DNA of 64,000 bases from Spirochaetota bacterium (GTDB lineage Bacteria; Spirochaetota; UBA4802; UBA5550). The first letter of the stretch is position 1, and each line of letters begins with the position of its first letter. The notes under the pieces were generated by a model. That model saw nothing but the letters and a program-made list of their open reading frames with translations. It ran no database searches and was not told where the DNA came from. The stretch is taken from positions 1-64,000 of the forward strand of contig JAFGBT010000015.1 in the NCBI GenBank assembly GCA_016933025.1, given 5' to 3'. This document shows, piece after piece, positions 34,850 through 44,065 of this stretch. The position numbers and the translations under genes are program-made.

Positions 34850-36965
34850 TTCAGACATAACCTGTCTCTTCGAGCCGCGCAGCATCGCCGTCATCGGCGC
34901 TTCGCACGACACCGATAAGATAGGGTACAAGATCCTCAGCAATATTGTTTCCGGGGGATACCGGGGCGCGGTATACCCCGTGAATCCGCAGGGAGGCGAG
35001 ATCCTTGGGCACAGGGCTTATAAGACGATAGAGGAGGTCCCCGGCGACGTGGACGTCGTTTCGATTGTCATCCCCGCGAAGCTGGTGCTGGATTCAGTGA
35101 CACGCTGCGCGGCCAGGGGAGTAAAGGTGGCGCAGATTATCACCTCCGGATTCTCGGAGGCAGGAAACGCGGAGGAGGAAAAGAGGATCGTCGCCGTTGC
35201 GCGCGAGCGCGGCATGCGGATTCTGGGGCCGAACATCTTCGGTCTCTATTCCTCAGGGGTCTCCCTGAATTCGACCTTCTCGGCAACGGGGGTGAGGCCG
35301 GGCCATGTGGCTATCCTCACCCAGAGCGGCGCGCTGGGGATCGCCCTCATCGGCAAGACAGCCGTGGAGAACATCGGCCTCTCGGCCATCGTCTCCATCG
35401 GTAACAAGTGCGACATCGACGAGGCCGATCTTTTAGAGTACCTGATCGCGCACGACGGGACCAGGGTCGTGCTGATGTACATAGAGGGTGTCAAGAACGG
35501 CGAGCGACTCATCGAATCTCTGATGCGGACAACGGACGTGAAGCCGGTCGTGGTGATCAAGTCCGGACGGTCGAAGCGGGGCGCCATGGCGGCGGCCTCG
35601 CATACCGGGTCACTGGCAGGCTCGGACGATATTTTTGACGCGATCATGAAACAGTGCGGCGTGATCCGCGCCGATAGCATCGAGGAGGCATTCAACTGGT
35701 CAAAGTTCCTCGCCTTTTCGCCGAGACCGAAGGGAAACAAATCGGTTATTATCACCAACGGCGGCGGCGTCGGCGTGATGGCGACGGACGCCTGCGAACG
35801 GTACGGAATCGATCTGTACGACGACCAGGCGGAGCTGAAAAAGGCCTTCGAAACCGTGGTCCCGTCGTTCGGGTCCACCAAGAACCCGGTCGACCTGACC
35901 GGCGGGGCGAACGCGAAGGACTATGACCTGGCACTCTCGGTGCCGGCCTCAAGCCCCGGCATGGACGCGACCATCGCGCTCTACTGCGAGACGGCCACCT
36001 TCGATTCAGCCGGCCTGGTGCCGATGATACGTGAAACCTACCGGAAGAACGTTGAGGCGGGCAAGCCCGTCTGCTACGCCATCGTCGGCGGGAGCGACGT
36101 GGAGGCCGCCATCAACAGTCTCCGCCAGGAAAACGTGCCGGTATACGGCGACGTCTACGAGGCGGTCTCCTGCCTGGGGATGCTCTATCGGTTCGACCGG
36201 TCCCGCGAGGAAAAGGGCGCGACGACCGATGAGGCGCAGATCGACGTCGCCGCAATCGACCGAATCATCGACGGCGCGCTGTCGGATAACAGGAAGTTCT
36301 TGCTGGCCAACGAGAGCTCGGCGGTCATGAAGGCGGCCGGCGTCAGCATCCCGCAGGCGAAAGTGGTGCGTACAATCGGGCAGGTGGTGCAGGTCGCGGA
36401 GGAGATTGGATACCCCCTGGTCCTCAAGGTGGTTTCCAAGGACATCCTCCACAAAAGCGATGCCGGGGGCGTGGCCCTGGACATCGACAACAGGGAAGAG
36501 GCCCTGGACGCCTATGAGGCCATTATGCAGAATTGCCGCGCCTACAAGCCCGATGCCCATATCGAGGGAATTGAGATCTGCGAGATGGTGTCCAAGGGCA
36601 CGGAAATTATCGTTGGCGCGCGCCGCGACGCCTCGTTCGGCCCGATCGTCATGTGCGGGTTCGGCGGCATCTACGTGGAAGTAATGAAGGACGTCGCCTT
36701 CCGCGGCTTCCCCTTCAACCGCGCCGAGGCGATGAAGATGCTCAAGGAGCTCCGCTCCTTCCCGCTCCTTCTGGGGGTGCGCGGGGAGGCGCGCAGGGAC
36801 ATCGAGGGGCTTATCGAGGCCATGATCAAAGTCGCGACCATTATCAGGAAATGCCCGAGGGTCACGGATATAGAAATCAACCCCGTCGTCGTGTACGAGC
36901 AGGGGCGGGGACACAAGGCTGTTGACAGTCGCATACTGATCGGGGCTGCTCAGCAAGCCCCCTAA
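34836..36965 (+). CDS. Acyl/acetate-CoA ligase, ADP-forming (fused alpha-beta)
   Basis: About 709 residues. The N-terminal CoA-binding domain (LFEPRSIAVIGASHDTDKIG) is followed by succinyl-CoA synthetase-like domains (ILTQSGALG..., ASHTGSLAGSD with the phospho-His). A C-terminal ATP-grasp domain begins YPLVLKVVSKDILHKSDAGG and ends DIEINPVVV. The enzyme makes ATP from acyl-CoA, ADP and phosphate, or the reverse. The ATG at 34836 has AAAAGG upstream and fits the family start. Together with the CoA-transferase it forms an energy-conserving acyl-CoA module. Confidence 0.9.
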   Translation: MEKNSSDITCLFEPRSIAVIGASHDTDKIGYKILSNIVSGGYRGAVYPVNPQGGEILGHRAYKTIEEVPGDVDVVSIVIPAKLVLDSVTRCAARGVKVAQIITSGFSEAGNAEEEKRIVAVARERGMRILGPNIFGLYSSGVSLNSTFSATGVRPGHVAILTQSGALGIALIGKTAVENIGLSAIVSIGNKCDIDEADLLEYLIAHDGTRVVLMYIEGVKNGERLIESLMRTTDVKPVVVIKSGRSKRGAMAAASHTGSLAGSDDIFDAIMKQCGVIRADSIEEAFNWSKFLAFSPRPKGNKSVIITNGGGVGVMATDACERYGIDLYDDQAELKKAFETVVPSFGSTKNPVDLTGGANAKDYDLALSVPASSPGMDATIALYCETATFDSAGLVPMIRETYRKNVEAGKPVCYAIVGGSDVEAAINSLRQENVPVYGDVYEAVSCLGMLYRFDRSREEKGATTDEAQIDVAAIDRIIDGALSDNRKFLLANESSAVMKAAGVSIPQAKVVRTIGQVVQVAEEIGYPLVLKVVSKDILHKSDAGGVALDIDNREEALDAYEAIMQNCRAYKPDAHIEGIEICEMVSKGTEIIVGARRDASFGPIVMCGFGGIYVEVMKDVAFRGFPFNRAEAMKMLKELRSFPLLLGVRGEARRDIEGLIEAMIKVATIIRKCPRVTDIEINPVVVYEQGRGHKAVDSRILIGAAQQAP

Positions 36966-37080
36966 ATCCCCCGGAGGGGGACTTTGGAATAAGTAAGGAT
37001 GATAGTATGCTGAAGGAATTATTACATTGTTCGTTAGTATTCGCCCCTCTCAGTGGGGTTGGGGGGCATATAAAGGAGGG
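36955..37080. repeat. C/G-rich repeats between CoA ligase and the Pta-like gene
   Basis: CCCCCTAAATCCCCCGGAGGGGGAC at 36958-36982 and a CTCAGTGGGGTTGGGGGG run near 37050-37066, which resembles the tail of the long repeat copies at 2515 and 38321. Confidence 0.5.
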
Positions 37081-37086
37081 AAAGAG

Positions 37087-38124
37087 ATGAAAAAGGTAGT
37101 GATCGCTTCGACGCGCGAGGGGGCGGGGAAAACCAGCATCATTGCGGGTATCGCGGCGGCGGAGCGGAAAAAATACGGATATATCAAACCGCTTGGCGAC
37201 CGGCTGGTGTACAAGCGGAAGAAGAACGTGGACCACGACGCGATGGTGCTGCTTAAGCTGCTCGGCATTGATGTCGAGCCGGACAGCATCTCCCTGGGGT
37301 TCGCGCATTCCAAGCTCCGCTACAAGTATGACGAGCAGGGGATACGCGACACGCTGACCGCGCTGGCGGACGCTTCCGGGGCAGGCAGGGAACTCCTCCT
37401 TGTCGAGGGGGGCAGGGACCTGGCATGGGGCGCCTCGGTCCACCTGGATTCGATCTCCGTGGCGCGATATCTGGGAGCGCGCCTCGTCCTGGTCATCAGC
37501 GGCGACGGGGACAGGGCGATGGACGACATCAGGTTCATCGATGAATTCATCGACGTATCAAAGACGGATTTCGCGGGGATCATCATCAACAAGTCGCAGG
37601 ATGCGGACGACTTCAAAAACAGCTACCTGCCGTCGATAACGGAGCTGGGAATAAAGGTCCTCGGGATCGTCCCGTATAAACCGCAGCTGACCTGCTTTAC
37701 CATGAATTTCCTGGCCGATCGGTTTGTTGCGCGGGTAATCGCGGGCGAGGAGGGGCTTAAAAACACGGTAAAGAACATTTTCGTGGGCGCCATGTCCACG
37801 GACGAATCGCTTCGCAACCCGCTCTTCAACAAGGAGAACAAGCTCCTGATCACCAGCGGAGACCGGAGCGACATGGTTGTCGCCGCCCTTGAAAGCGACA
37901 CGGTGGGCATCATCCTGACCAATAACATCGTGCCGCCTCCGAACATCATCAGCAAGGCGGCGGAGAAGAAGATACCGCTCCTTCTCCTGTCCCTGGATAC
38001 CTACGAGGTGACCCGGCAGCTGGACAATTTCGACGCGGTCCTCACTCAGGATGACACTGAAAAGCTTGCCATGCTCGGGCAGCTGGTGCGGGACTACGTG
38101 GACCTGAAGGGAATCACGGGATAG
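37087..38124 (+). CDS. Stand-alone Pta N-terminal-like protein (P-loop plus DRTGG domain)
   Basis: A 345-residue protein. The BioD-like P-loop is STREGAGKTSII, and GRELLLVEGGRDLAWG lies near residue 105. A DRTGG-type domain follows (NKENKLLITSGDRSDMV..., GIILTNNIVPP). Large phosphotransacetylases have these domains in front of the catalytic PTA_PTB domain, which is missing here. A regulatory or ligand-sensing role for acetyl-CoA metabolism is likely, given the CoA ligase just upstream. Start chosen at 37087 for AAAGGAGG. Confidence 0.82.
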   Translation: MKKVVIASTREGAGKTSIIAGIAAAERKKYGYIKPLGDRLVYKRKKNVDHDAMVLLKLLGIDVEPDSISLGFAHSKLRYKYDEQGIRDTLTALADASGAGRELLLVEGGRDLAWGASVHLDSISVARYLGARLVLVISGDGDRAMDDIRFIDEFIDVSKTDFAGIIINKSQDADDFKNSYLPSITELGIKVLGIVPYKPQLTCFTMNFLADRFVARVIAGEEGLKNTVKNIFVGAMSTDESLRNPLFNKENKLLITSGDRSDMVVAALESDTVGIILTNNIVPPPNIISKAAEKKIPLLLLSLDTYEVTRQLDNFDAVLTQDDTEKLAMLGQLVRDYVDLKGITG

Positions 38125-38196
38125 GGCGTATCCGGCCGCAGTCTGAAAAACGGCCGCACTATTAACTAAGAAGCTGCTGCCATGAAGGTCTATTGC

Positions 38197-38375
38197 AACT
38201 CCCCCCAAACCCCCCAGAGGGGGGCTATAAGAAAATGTATATGATACCTTCTCCCCTCTCCCTATGGGAGGCAGCAGTTTGTACATCCTTGTACACTGCT
38301 GCATTCGTGACATCCTGTCACTCAGTGGTCGGGGGTGAGGGCAAGTCCCCCTTTGGGGGATTTAGGGGGCTTATG
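38197..38375. repeat. Interspersed repeat element, long copy 2
   Basis: A CCCCCC/GGGGGG hairpin (38202-38226 region), then the two-hairpin module at 38271-38321 (GCAGCAG/CTGCTGC with inner TGTACA/TGTACA; GTGACA, TCC, TGTCAC), then AAGTCCCCCTTTGGGGGATTTAGG. It is the partner of the element at 2400-2545. It fills most of the 435-bp gap between two genes; the remainder (38376-38559) holds no gene. Confidence 0.8.
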
Positions 38376-38559
38376 AGGCAGCCCTTTCATTTTACAATGT
38401 GTCCTGAATTATTATCGGTCAAATGGAATTGAAAATTGATTTTGATGAGACAGCTTGACATTCAATAACGTATATGATATAGTACTATCTTATTCGCTGC
38501 CGGGTTGTCGTTTTGCTTCTGCGTGATCGGGCTGTGAAAAAAATCGCGGGGTTTAGCTT

Positions 38560-39357
38560 ATGAAATTGTCATCATGTCGTTGTTTTGTAGTGCTGGTTGC
38601 CGTCCTGCTGGTGGCATCCAATCTCATGGCGGCGCCGAAGGCCGAAGGCGGAGCGAAGGAGCGTATTGGCTATATTCAGAACGTTCTGGACGATGGGAAG
38701 AAGAACGCACAGATATGGTATGGCCTCTGGATTGCCGCGTATGCAGGGCTTGCCGCCGGGCAGTTCGGGCTGGGCACGATCGCCTGGAACCATAACGAGC
38801 GGTGGTCAATGTGGAACAAGATGCAGGACGATTTTAACATTAGCAACAAGTCAACATTCCCCAGAAAAGAGCAGTGGGTAAACTATTATGTGGGGGGAAC
38901 AAAAGCCGCTTTATCGTGCGGATTGCTGATTATTCAGCCCTTCACGCCGGCCTTTGCCGCCGGCAGACTCGCAGTCATGCCCGAGGGAACACCCGAGGAG
39001 ATCAATAAAAAACTGACGGCTGCGGAGAGACTGCTGGAACAGAGCGCCAAAAAGGAACGAATGGGCCGGGCATGGTGGAAGCACCTTCTCGGTGTGGCGG
39101 TAAACGGCGCGGGCTCAGTCATCATCTGGCAATGCCAGAAGGGGAAGGATCCGTGGAAGGATGCGCTTATCAGTTTTGCGTCGGGCTTTACGTTTTTTGA
39201 GCTGACGATCTGGACCCAGCCGATGCGGGCCGTGAAGGATTGGGACAACTATAAGAAAAAGTATAAGGGAGGAGCCGGGGCATACCGTGAGGAAGATGTG
39301 GACCGCTGGTTCATCACCCTCTGCCCGGGAGGCCTCGCTGCAGGCGTATATTTCTGA
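38560..39357 (+). CDS. Exported or membrane protein of unknown function
   Basis: A 265-residue protein, not recognised. A Sec-type signal (residues 1-24, ending SNLMAA) is followed by a mostly helical body with two or three hydrophobic stretches (WIAAYAGLAAGQFGLG, ALSCGLLIIQPFTPAFAAG, GVAVNGAGSVIIW) and conserved-looking Trp/Tyr-rich surroundings. It could be a small membrane protein of the envelope. It precedes the 7TMR-DISM phosphatase by 30 bp, so they may share a transcript. Confidence 0.6.
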   Translation: MKLSSCRCFVVLVAVLLVASNLMAAPKAEGGAKERIGYIQNVLDDGKKNAQIWYGLWIAAYAGLAAGQFGLGTIAWNHNERWSMWNKMQDDFNISNKSTFPRKEQWVNYYVGGTKAALSCGLLIIQPFTPAFAAGRLAVMPEGTPEEINKKLTAAERLLEQSAKKERMGRAWWKHLLGVAVNGAGSVIIWQCQKGKDPWKDALISFASGFTFFELTIWTQPMRAVKDWDNYKKKYKGGAGAYREEDVDRWFITLCPGGLAAGVYF

Positions 39358-39387
39358 TATCTCTGATCGAAATTCTGACAGGTTGAT

Positions 39388-41481
39388 ATGATATCGTTGA
39401 TACTCCGCTTATTTACCGTATGCTGCGCCGCGGCGTGGATGCTACTCCTTCCCGCCGCGGCTTTTAGCGCTCCCGTTCGGCTCGACCAGTATTTTGCCGA
39501 AATTCCGATCGGCAGGGCCATTGAATATATTGAAGACCCGGACGGCACGCTTTCATTCGACACAGTCGCTCATGATAAGTACTTGAAATGGGTCAGGTCG
39601 GCTCGGACGAATCCGGGATTCGGGTTCACCTCCTCAACCTACTGGGTACGGTTTGACGTCGCGAATACAACCAGGGACGACATCCCCTTTCTGCTTGAGC
39701 ACGCATATCCGCTGATGGATGACATCCAGCTCTATTATCCCGATGCCGGGGGGACATACCGCATTATTGAGACCGGGGACAGGATACCCTTTGACAAGCG
39801 CCCCTACGACCACCGGCAATTCGTCTTCCCCCTGACGCAGAAGGGTGATTCGGTGCAGCGTTATTATATGCGGCTTCGAAGCACCAGCTCGATGAGCCTT
39901 CCTCTGACCCTGTGGGAGCCTGAGACCTACCGGCGCCAGATTTTGAGGGAGGACCGGCTGCTGATGCTCTTTTACGGTATGATGCTGATCCTGATCATCT
40001 ATAACCTGTTTTCCTATTTCTCAATACGCCATCCCAGCTATATCTTCTACGTTTTCTTCATCATGTTCCTCCTTATATTCATCATGACCCAGGAAGGCGC
40101 TGCGTTCCAGTTCCTGTGGCCGAGATATCCCATCTGGGCAAACGCATGCATCCCGCTTTTTTTGTCCCTTACCGTCCTGTTCGCATTTTATTTCACAAGG
40201 AGCTTTTTGCAACAGGGAGTGACAATTCCGGATATCAGAATCATAATTAAAGCCTTTATCGTCATCACGGCAGTCGGCGTCGTGGCTTCGTTCGCCGCGT
40301 TTTATCCGAAGGCTTACATGCCAATGATGGCAGGGACGGCGATCGTCGCTGCGCTCGGGGTGGCAGGGGCCATATACATCGCCATCCGCCTTTCGCTGAA
40401 GAGGATCAGGGCCGCCTACTTTTACGCCATGAGCTGGGCCGGATTCCTGGCAGGGTGCGGCCTGTTCATCGGGAGGGCCTTCGGGATACTCCCAATAAAT
40501 TTCGTCACCACCTGGTCAATCCTCATCGGCGCGACGCTCATGGTCCTGCTTCTGTCAACAGCCCAGGCGGACACGGTAAACACCATGCGGAAGGAGCTCG
40601 GCGTGCTTTCCGCTGATTTGGAAGCGAAAGTCAAGGACCGCACCGAGGAACTGGAGGCAGCGAACTCGGAACTCGAGGCGATCAACGAGCGGCTGAACGA
40701 TACCAATTCACAGCTCGAGTACGCACAGAAGATCGCCGAGATCGATATCAAGATGGCTTCAAGCCTGCAGACCAGCCTTATGCCGAGAACTCCTCCCGAG
40801 GTGGCGGGGTGGGATCTGGCCTGTGCCTTTATGCCGATGAAGGGGGTGTCGGGCGATTTTTATGATTTTTACCTGAATAACGGCGGCCTGTACGGCATAT
40901 CGCTCTGCGATGTGTCAGGGCATGGTATATCCTCCGGCCTGCTCACTATCATGGCGAAATCCATCCTGTACCGTAATTTCACGACCCTCCCGGATCTCAG
41001 GCTGAATTCGCTCGTGGAACGGGTTAATACCGAGATTCTGAAAGAGATCCAGGACGTGGACTACTACCTCTCGGGGATCTTCCTCCGCTTTTCAGGCGAT
41101 GCGGTGGAATACGTGAACGCGGGGCACGTCGACATGCTCGCCCGGCGGGGCGCCTCCGGCCGGGTGATCAGGGTGCAGCCGCCCTCCGGTTCGTTCGCCA
41201 GCAACCTTCTCGGGATAGCCGAGGTGGAGAACCGGTTTGATGTATTGAAATTCAACGTTGAGAGGGACGACAAGCTACTGCTCTACACCGACGGTATCAC
41301 AGAGTCCCGGAACAATGAGAAGGAGCCGTTCGGCGAGGAGCGGCTTATGCGCGCCTTCCAGGAAGCGCCGCAGCATTCGGCGCGCGCGATCATCGATTAC
41401 GCGCTGGAGCGCTTTTATGATTTTATCGGAAGCAGGTCGATCGGCGACGACCTCACCATCATCGCCCTGATAAGGAAATAA
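39388..41481 (+). CDS. 7TMR-DISM receptor with SpoIIE-type phosphatase
   Basis: A 697-residue protein. After a signal peptide, residues about 30-180 form the 7TMR-DISM extracellular domain (STYWVRFDVANTT, FLLEHAYPLMDDIQLYY). Seven membrane helices span about 190-400. A coiled coil (LEAKVKDRTEELEAANSEL) leads to a PP2C/SpoIIE domain (MPRTPPEVAGWDLA, GVSGDFYDFYL, LCDVSGHGISSGL, LLLYTDGITESRN, IGDDLTIIAL). The metal-binding Asp residues are present. Such proteins turn an external signal into dephosphorylation of anti-anti-sigma factors, or similar. Confidence 0.9.
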   Translation: MISLILRLFTVCCAAAWMLLLPAAAFSAPVRLDQYFAEIPIGRAIEYIEDPDGTLSFDTVAHDKYLKWVRSARTNPGFGFTSSTYWVRFDVANTTRDDIPFLLEHAYPLMDDIQLYYPDAGGTYRIIETGDRIPFDKRPYDHRQFVFPLTQKGDSVQRYYMRLRSTSSMSLPLTLWEPETYRRQILREDRLLMLFYGMMLILIIYNLFSYFSIRHPSYIFYVFFIMFLLIFIMTQEGAAFQFLWPRYPIWANACIPLFLSLTVLFAFYFTRSFLQQGVTIPDIRIIIKAFIVITAVGVVASFAAFYPKAYMPMMAGTAIVAALGVAGAIYIAIRLSLKRIRAAYFYAMSWAGFLAGCGLFIGRAFGILPINFVTTWSILIGATLMVLLLSTAQADTVNTMRKELGVLSADLEAKVKDRTEELEAANSELEAINERLNDTNSQLEYAQKIAEIDIKMASSLQTSLMPRTPPEVAGWDLACAFMPMKGVSGDFYDFYLNNGGLYGISLCDVSGHGISSGLLTIMAKSILYRNFTTLPDLRLNSLVERVNTEILKEIQDVDYYLSGIFLRFSGDAVEYVNAGHVDMLARRGASGRVIRVQPPSGSFASNLLGIAEVENRFDVLKFNVERDDKLLLYTDGITESRNNEKEPFGEERLMRAFQEAPQHSARAIIDYALERFYDFIGSRSIGDDLTIIALIRK

Positions 41482-41559
41482 CAGGGCCCCGGTCTCATTC
41501 CATCCCGAAGGCCGTCAGCCGGACGTCGGCCGTATTCCCGTCAGATATTCGCGTATGAT

Positions 41560-41820
41560 TCAGCCACGGCCCGCACCATCGCTCTCATTCTTTTTTTCTT
41601 TCGGGTCATAGCCGAGGCATTCCCGTGCGTGCCGGCACCAGGCCGCGCATCCCATCGTGAGCCTCGGGTTCCGGACGCGGATCCCGCAGCCGGGACAGCG
41701 CCGGCTCGCGTCGTCCTTGAAGAATTCTACTGAAGTTCCGCATGAGCCGCACGTCACGTTGAAAATATCGCCGGGCCGCCAGTAGCGCGTGTCCTGCCCG
41801 GGGCACATGGTCCTGTTCAT
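41560..41820 (-). CDS. Small zinc-ribbon protein linked to Rrf2
   Basis: An 86-residue protein. CPGQDTRYWRPGDIFNVTCGSCG, then FFKDDASRRCPGCGIRVRNP and GCAAWCRHARECLG give a zinc ribbon (two CxxC pairs) and a further Cys cluster. The pattern resembles the N-terminal module of HD-domain phosphohydrolases found beside Rrf2 regulators, here without the HD domain. The start at 41820 has GGAGG upstream, and its ATG overlaps the Rrf2 stop (ATGA), so translation is coupled. Function is unknown; redox or iron-sulfur sensing is a guess. Confidence 0.65.
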   Translation of the reverse strand: MNRTMCPGQDTRYWRPGDIFNVTCGSCGTSVEFFKDDASRRCPGCGIRVRNPRLTMGCAAWCRHARECLGYDPKEKKNESDGAGRG

Positions 41821-42242
41821 TGCCTTCCTCCCGACGGGAAGGTGTCTGCGATATCTGCTATTCTCGTTGTGCCGAGGTGTTTTTTCAGCATGGCTGACAT
41901 CTGGCGGAGGGTCTCGCCCATTATGCAGGCCCCTTTTTTGCACGATTTTTTCCCGAGCAGGCAGACCCCGTCGCCGAGCGGGCCGTCTATGGCCTCATAC
42001 ACGTCGAGAAGGGTAATGGCATCGCCCCTGCGGGCCAGGGTGAATCCGCCCCTCGGGCCGCGGGTCGAACGGATGAGCCCGGATTTCGCGAGCCGCTGGA
42101 GCACCTTGGCCAGGTGATGCTCTGACGCGCCGAGACGCGCCGAGATTTCCCCCGCCGAGGTGAGATCGTTACGCGATGCCATTATCGCCATGGAATGCAG
42201 GGCAAGCGACGCCGCTTCGGATATATGCGCGATGCTGTTCAT
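41817..42242 (-). CDS. Rrf2-family transcriptional regulator
   Basis: A 141-residue protein. The winged helix has SARLGASEHHLAKVLQRLAKSGLIRSTRGPRGGF, the Rrf2 signature. Three cysteines in VCLLGKKSCKKGACIMG (spacing C-x6-C-x4-C) could hold an iron-sulfur cluster as in IscR/NsrR. I chose ATG 42242, preceded by GGAG at 8 bases, over a longer frame. A perfect inverted repeat at 42263-42288 is its probable autoregulatory site. Confidence 0.88.
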   Translation of the reverse strand: MNSIAHISEAASLALHSMAIMASRNDLTSAGEISARLGASEHHLAKVLQRLAKSGLIRSTRGPRGGFTLARRGDAITLLDVYEAIDGPLGDGVCLLGKKSCKKGACIMGETLRQMSAMLKKHLGTTRIADIADTFPSGGRQ

Positions 42243-42262
42243 GGTTCCGCTCCATATTAAGG

Positions 42263-42288
42263 TATTTAAGTACAAATATACTTAAATA
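42263..42288. promoter_or_regulatory. Rrf2 operator (10-bp perfect inverted repeat)
   Basis: TATTTAAGTA, spacer CAAATA, TACTTAAATA. Exact arms, 21 bases upstream of the Rrf2 start. AT-rich, and unlike the GC-rich surroundings. Confidence 0.7.
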
Positions 42289-42349
42289 TGGTCCCGGCGT
42301 CAAGTGGGGGAAGTGAGAATATTAGATTTTTTTATCAATGGCAGTATAA

Positions 42350-42385
42350 TCGCACCCCTCGACTCCGCTCGGGGTGACATGCTTC
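42350..42385. repeat. Short interspersed repeat
   Basis: CACCCC, then TCGACTCCGCTC, then GGGGTG forms a hairpin and ends in GACATGCT. A related GCTACGCTCGCGATGACATGCT lies near 56898. These look like small dispersed repeats. Confidence 0.4.
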
Positions 42386-42477
42386 TCGCAATGACGTCCG
42401 GCATCCGGTAACTATCATACATATGAAAAATCCCCAATAATACTTGATTTTATCACGAGTCGCTGTACATTGTGAGG

Positions 42478-43077
42478 ATGAAAGTTCTCGGCATATACGG
42501 GAGTCCGCGGGAGGGAGGAAACACCGATCTCCTGCTCGATTCCGTTCTTGACGGCGCGGCATCGGCCGGGGCTATGTCGTCGCGCATATACGTGCGCGAG
42601 ATGAATATTTCCGGATGCATCGAATGCGGCGGTTGCGATCAGACAGGCGTCTGCGTTGTCCGTGACGACATGCAGGATGCCTACGATGAGCTGATCGAGG
42701 CACGGGTGATATTTCTCGCATCGCCCGTTTTTTTCTACAGCATGACCGGGCAGGTGAAGCTTTTCATTGACCGATGTCAGGCGCTCTGGTCTCGACGACG
42801 CATCGAGAAAACGGCGGATAAGCGTAGGAGCCGTGACGGAGGCGCAGGGTATCTGATTATGGCGGCTGCAGCGGCGGGTGACAATCTTTTCGCCGGGAGT
42901 GAGGTGACCGCCCGGTATTTTTTCGCCACGCTGGATAAATCCTACGGCGGCGGACTGTTCGTTACCGCCGAAGAGAAGGGTGACATTCTGAAAAAACCTG
43001 AAGAGCTCAAGCGCGCATTTGAATTCGGCAGGGACGCGACGCTGCGGGAACTGCGTCCCCAAGGCGGATTGACATGA
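42478..43077 (+). CDS. Flavodoxin-family NAD(P)H-dependent oxidoreductase
   Basis: A 199-residue protein with the FMN-binding GIYGSPREGGNTDLLLDSVL and ARVIFLASPVFFYSMTGQVKLFIDR of NADPH-dependent FMN reductases. A cysteine pair CIECGGCDQTGVCVV (residues about 43-58), typical of the iron-sulfur flavoprotein subgroup, may bind a 4Fe-4S cluster. The stop overlaps the panE start, so they are translationally coupled. The ATG at 42478 is my choice; a GTG lies 6 bases earlier and neither has a strong ribosome site. Confidence 0.8.
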   Translation: MKVLGIYGSPREGGNTDLLLDSVLDGAASAGAMSSRIYVREMNISGCIECGGCDQTGVCVVRDDMQDAYDELIEARVIFLASPVFFYSMTGQVKLFIDRCQALWSRRRIEKTADKRRSRDGGAGYLIMAAAAAGDNLFAGSEVTARYFFATLDKSYGGGLFVTAEEKGDILKKPEELKRAFEFGRDATLRELRPQGGLT

Positions 43078-44000
43078 ACATATCGATTGTAGGGCCGGGC
43101 GCTATTGGCCTGCTGATGGCCGGATATCTTCAGAGGTCCGGAGCGCGTGTCACGCTGGTGGACAACATCCCCGATCGGGCGGCCCTTTTGGAACGGGAAG
43201 GCTTCCGCTGGGAGGGCCTTGACGCCGACGTCCGCGTCAGCGTGCCGGTGACCCTTGGCCTTCGTGAGCCGGGGAAAACCGATCTGGTAATGATCTGCGT
43301 CAAGGCCTATCACACGGACGGTGCGGCCCGGGAGATAGCCGCTGCCGGATACGGCGGCCCCGTGCTCACGCTACAGAACGGCGTCGGCAACGCCGAGATT
43401 ATAGGACGCAACGTCCCGGACGCACAGGTCATTGCGGGGATCACCTCCGAGGGGGCTAACCTTGCCTCGCTGAACCACGTCCGTCATGCCGGCAGGGGAA
43501 AGACATCGTTCGGACCGCTGGAGTACGGCCGGCCGGGGGATGAATTCCTCGGCAGTCTGGTGGCGCTGATGAGGGATGGCGGCATCGACGCGGAGCTCTC
43601 CGGCGACCCGCAGTCGCTCATCTGGAGCAAGGTCGTGGTGAATGCGGGCATCAACGCGCTTACGGCGATCCTGAACGTGAGAAACGGCATGCTTCTGGAG
43701 ATCGGGCACGCCCGCTCGCTCATGGCCGATCTCGTCAGGGAGGGGTGCGAGGTGGTGCGGCGGAAAGGATACAGATACCAGTGCGAGGACCCGGTGGCCC
43801 ACGTGGAAGAGGTGTGCCGGCTCACCGCCGACAACATTTCCTCCATGTGCCAGGACATCAGAAACGGCAGGCCCACGGAAATCGATTTCATCAACGGGGC
43901 AATCGTGCGGGAGTGTGAAATCCTGAACATACCATGCCCCTGCAACAGCGCCGTGACGAGAATCATACATGCGATTGAATCGCTGGGGGCGCCGGAATAA
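43074..44000 (+). CDS. panE: 2-dehydropantoate 2-reductase (ketopantoate reductase)
   Basis: A 308-residue protein. The NADP Rossmann motif is ISIVGPGAIGLLMAGYL, followed by DLVMICVKAYHT and LTLQNGVGNAEII. The catalytic Lys is in SLIWSKVVVNAGINALTAIL and the substrate-binding block is NGRPTEIDFINGAIV. It reduces ketopantoate to pantoate for CoA synthesis. Length matches PanE. The gene overlaps the preceding flavodoxin reductase by 4 bp. Confidence 0.88.
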   Translation: MNISIVGPGAIGLLMAGYLQRSGARVTLVDNIPDRAALLEREGFRWEGLDADVRVSVPVTLGLREPGKTDLVMICVKAYHTDGAAREIAAAGYGGPVLTLQNGVGNAEIIGRNVPDAQVIAGITSEGANLASLNHVRHAGRGKTSFGPLEYGRPGDEFLGSLVALMRDGGIDAELSGDPQSLIWSKVVVNAGINALTAILNVRNGMLLEIGHARSLMADLVREGCEVVRRKGYRYQCEDPVAHVEEVCRLTADNISSMCQDIRNGRPTEIDFINGAIVRECEILNIPCPCNSAVTRIIHAIESLGAPE

Positions 44001-44065
44001 TCCTTGACGCCGGACCAATCCCGCTTTTTCCTGTAGCGAGATCAACGACCGGGAGGAATGACGAC

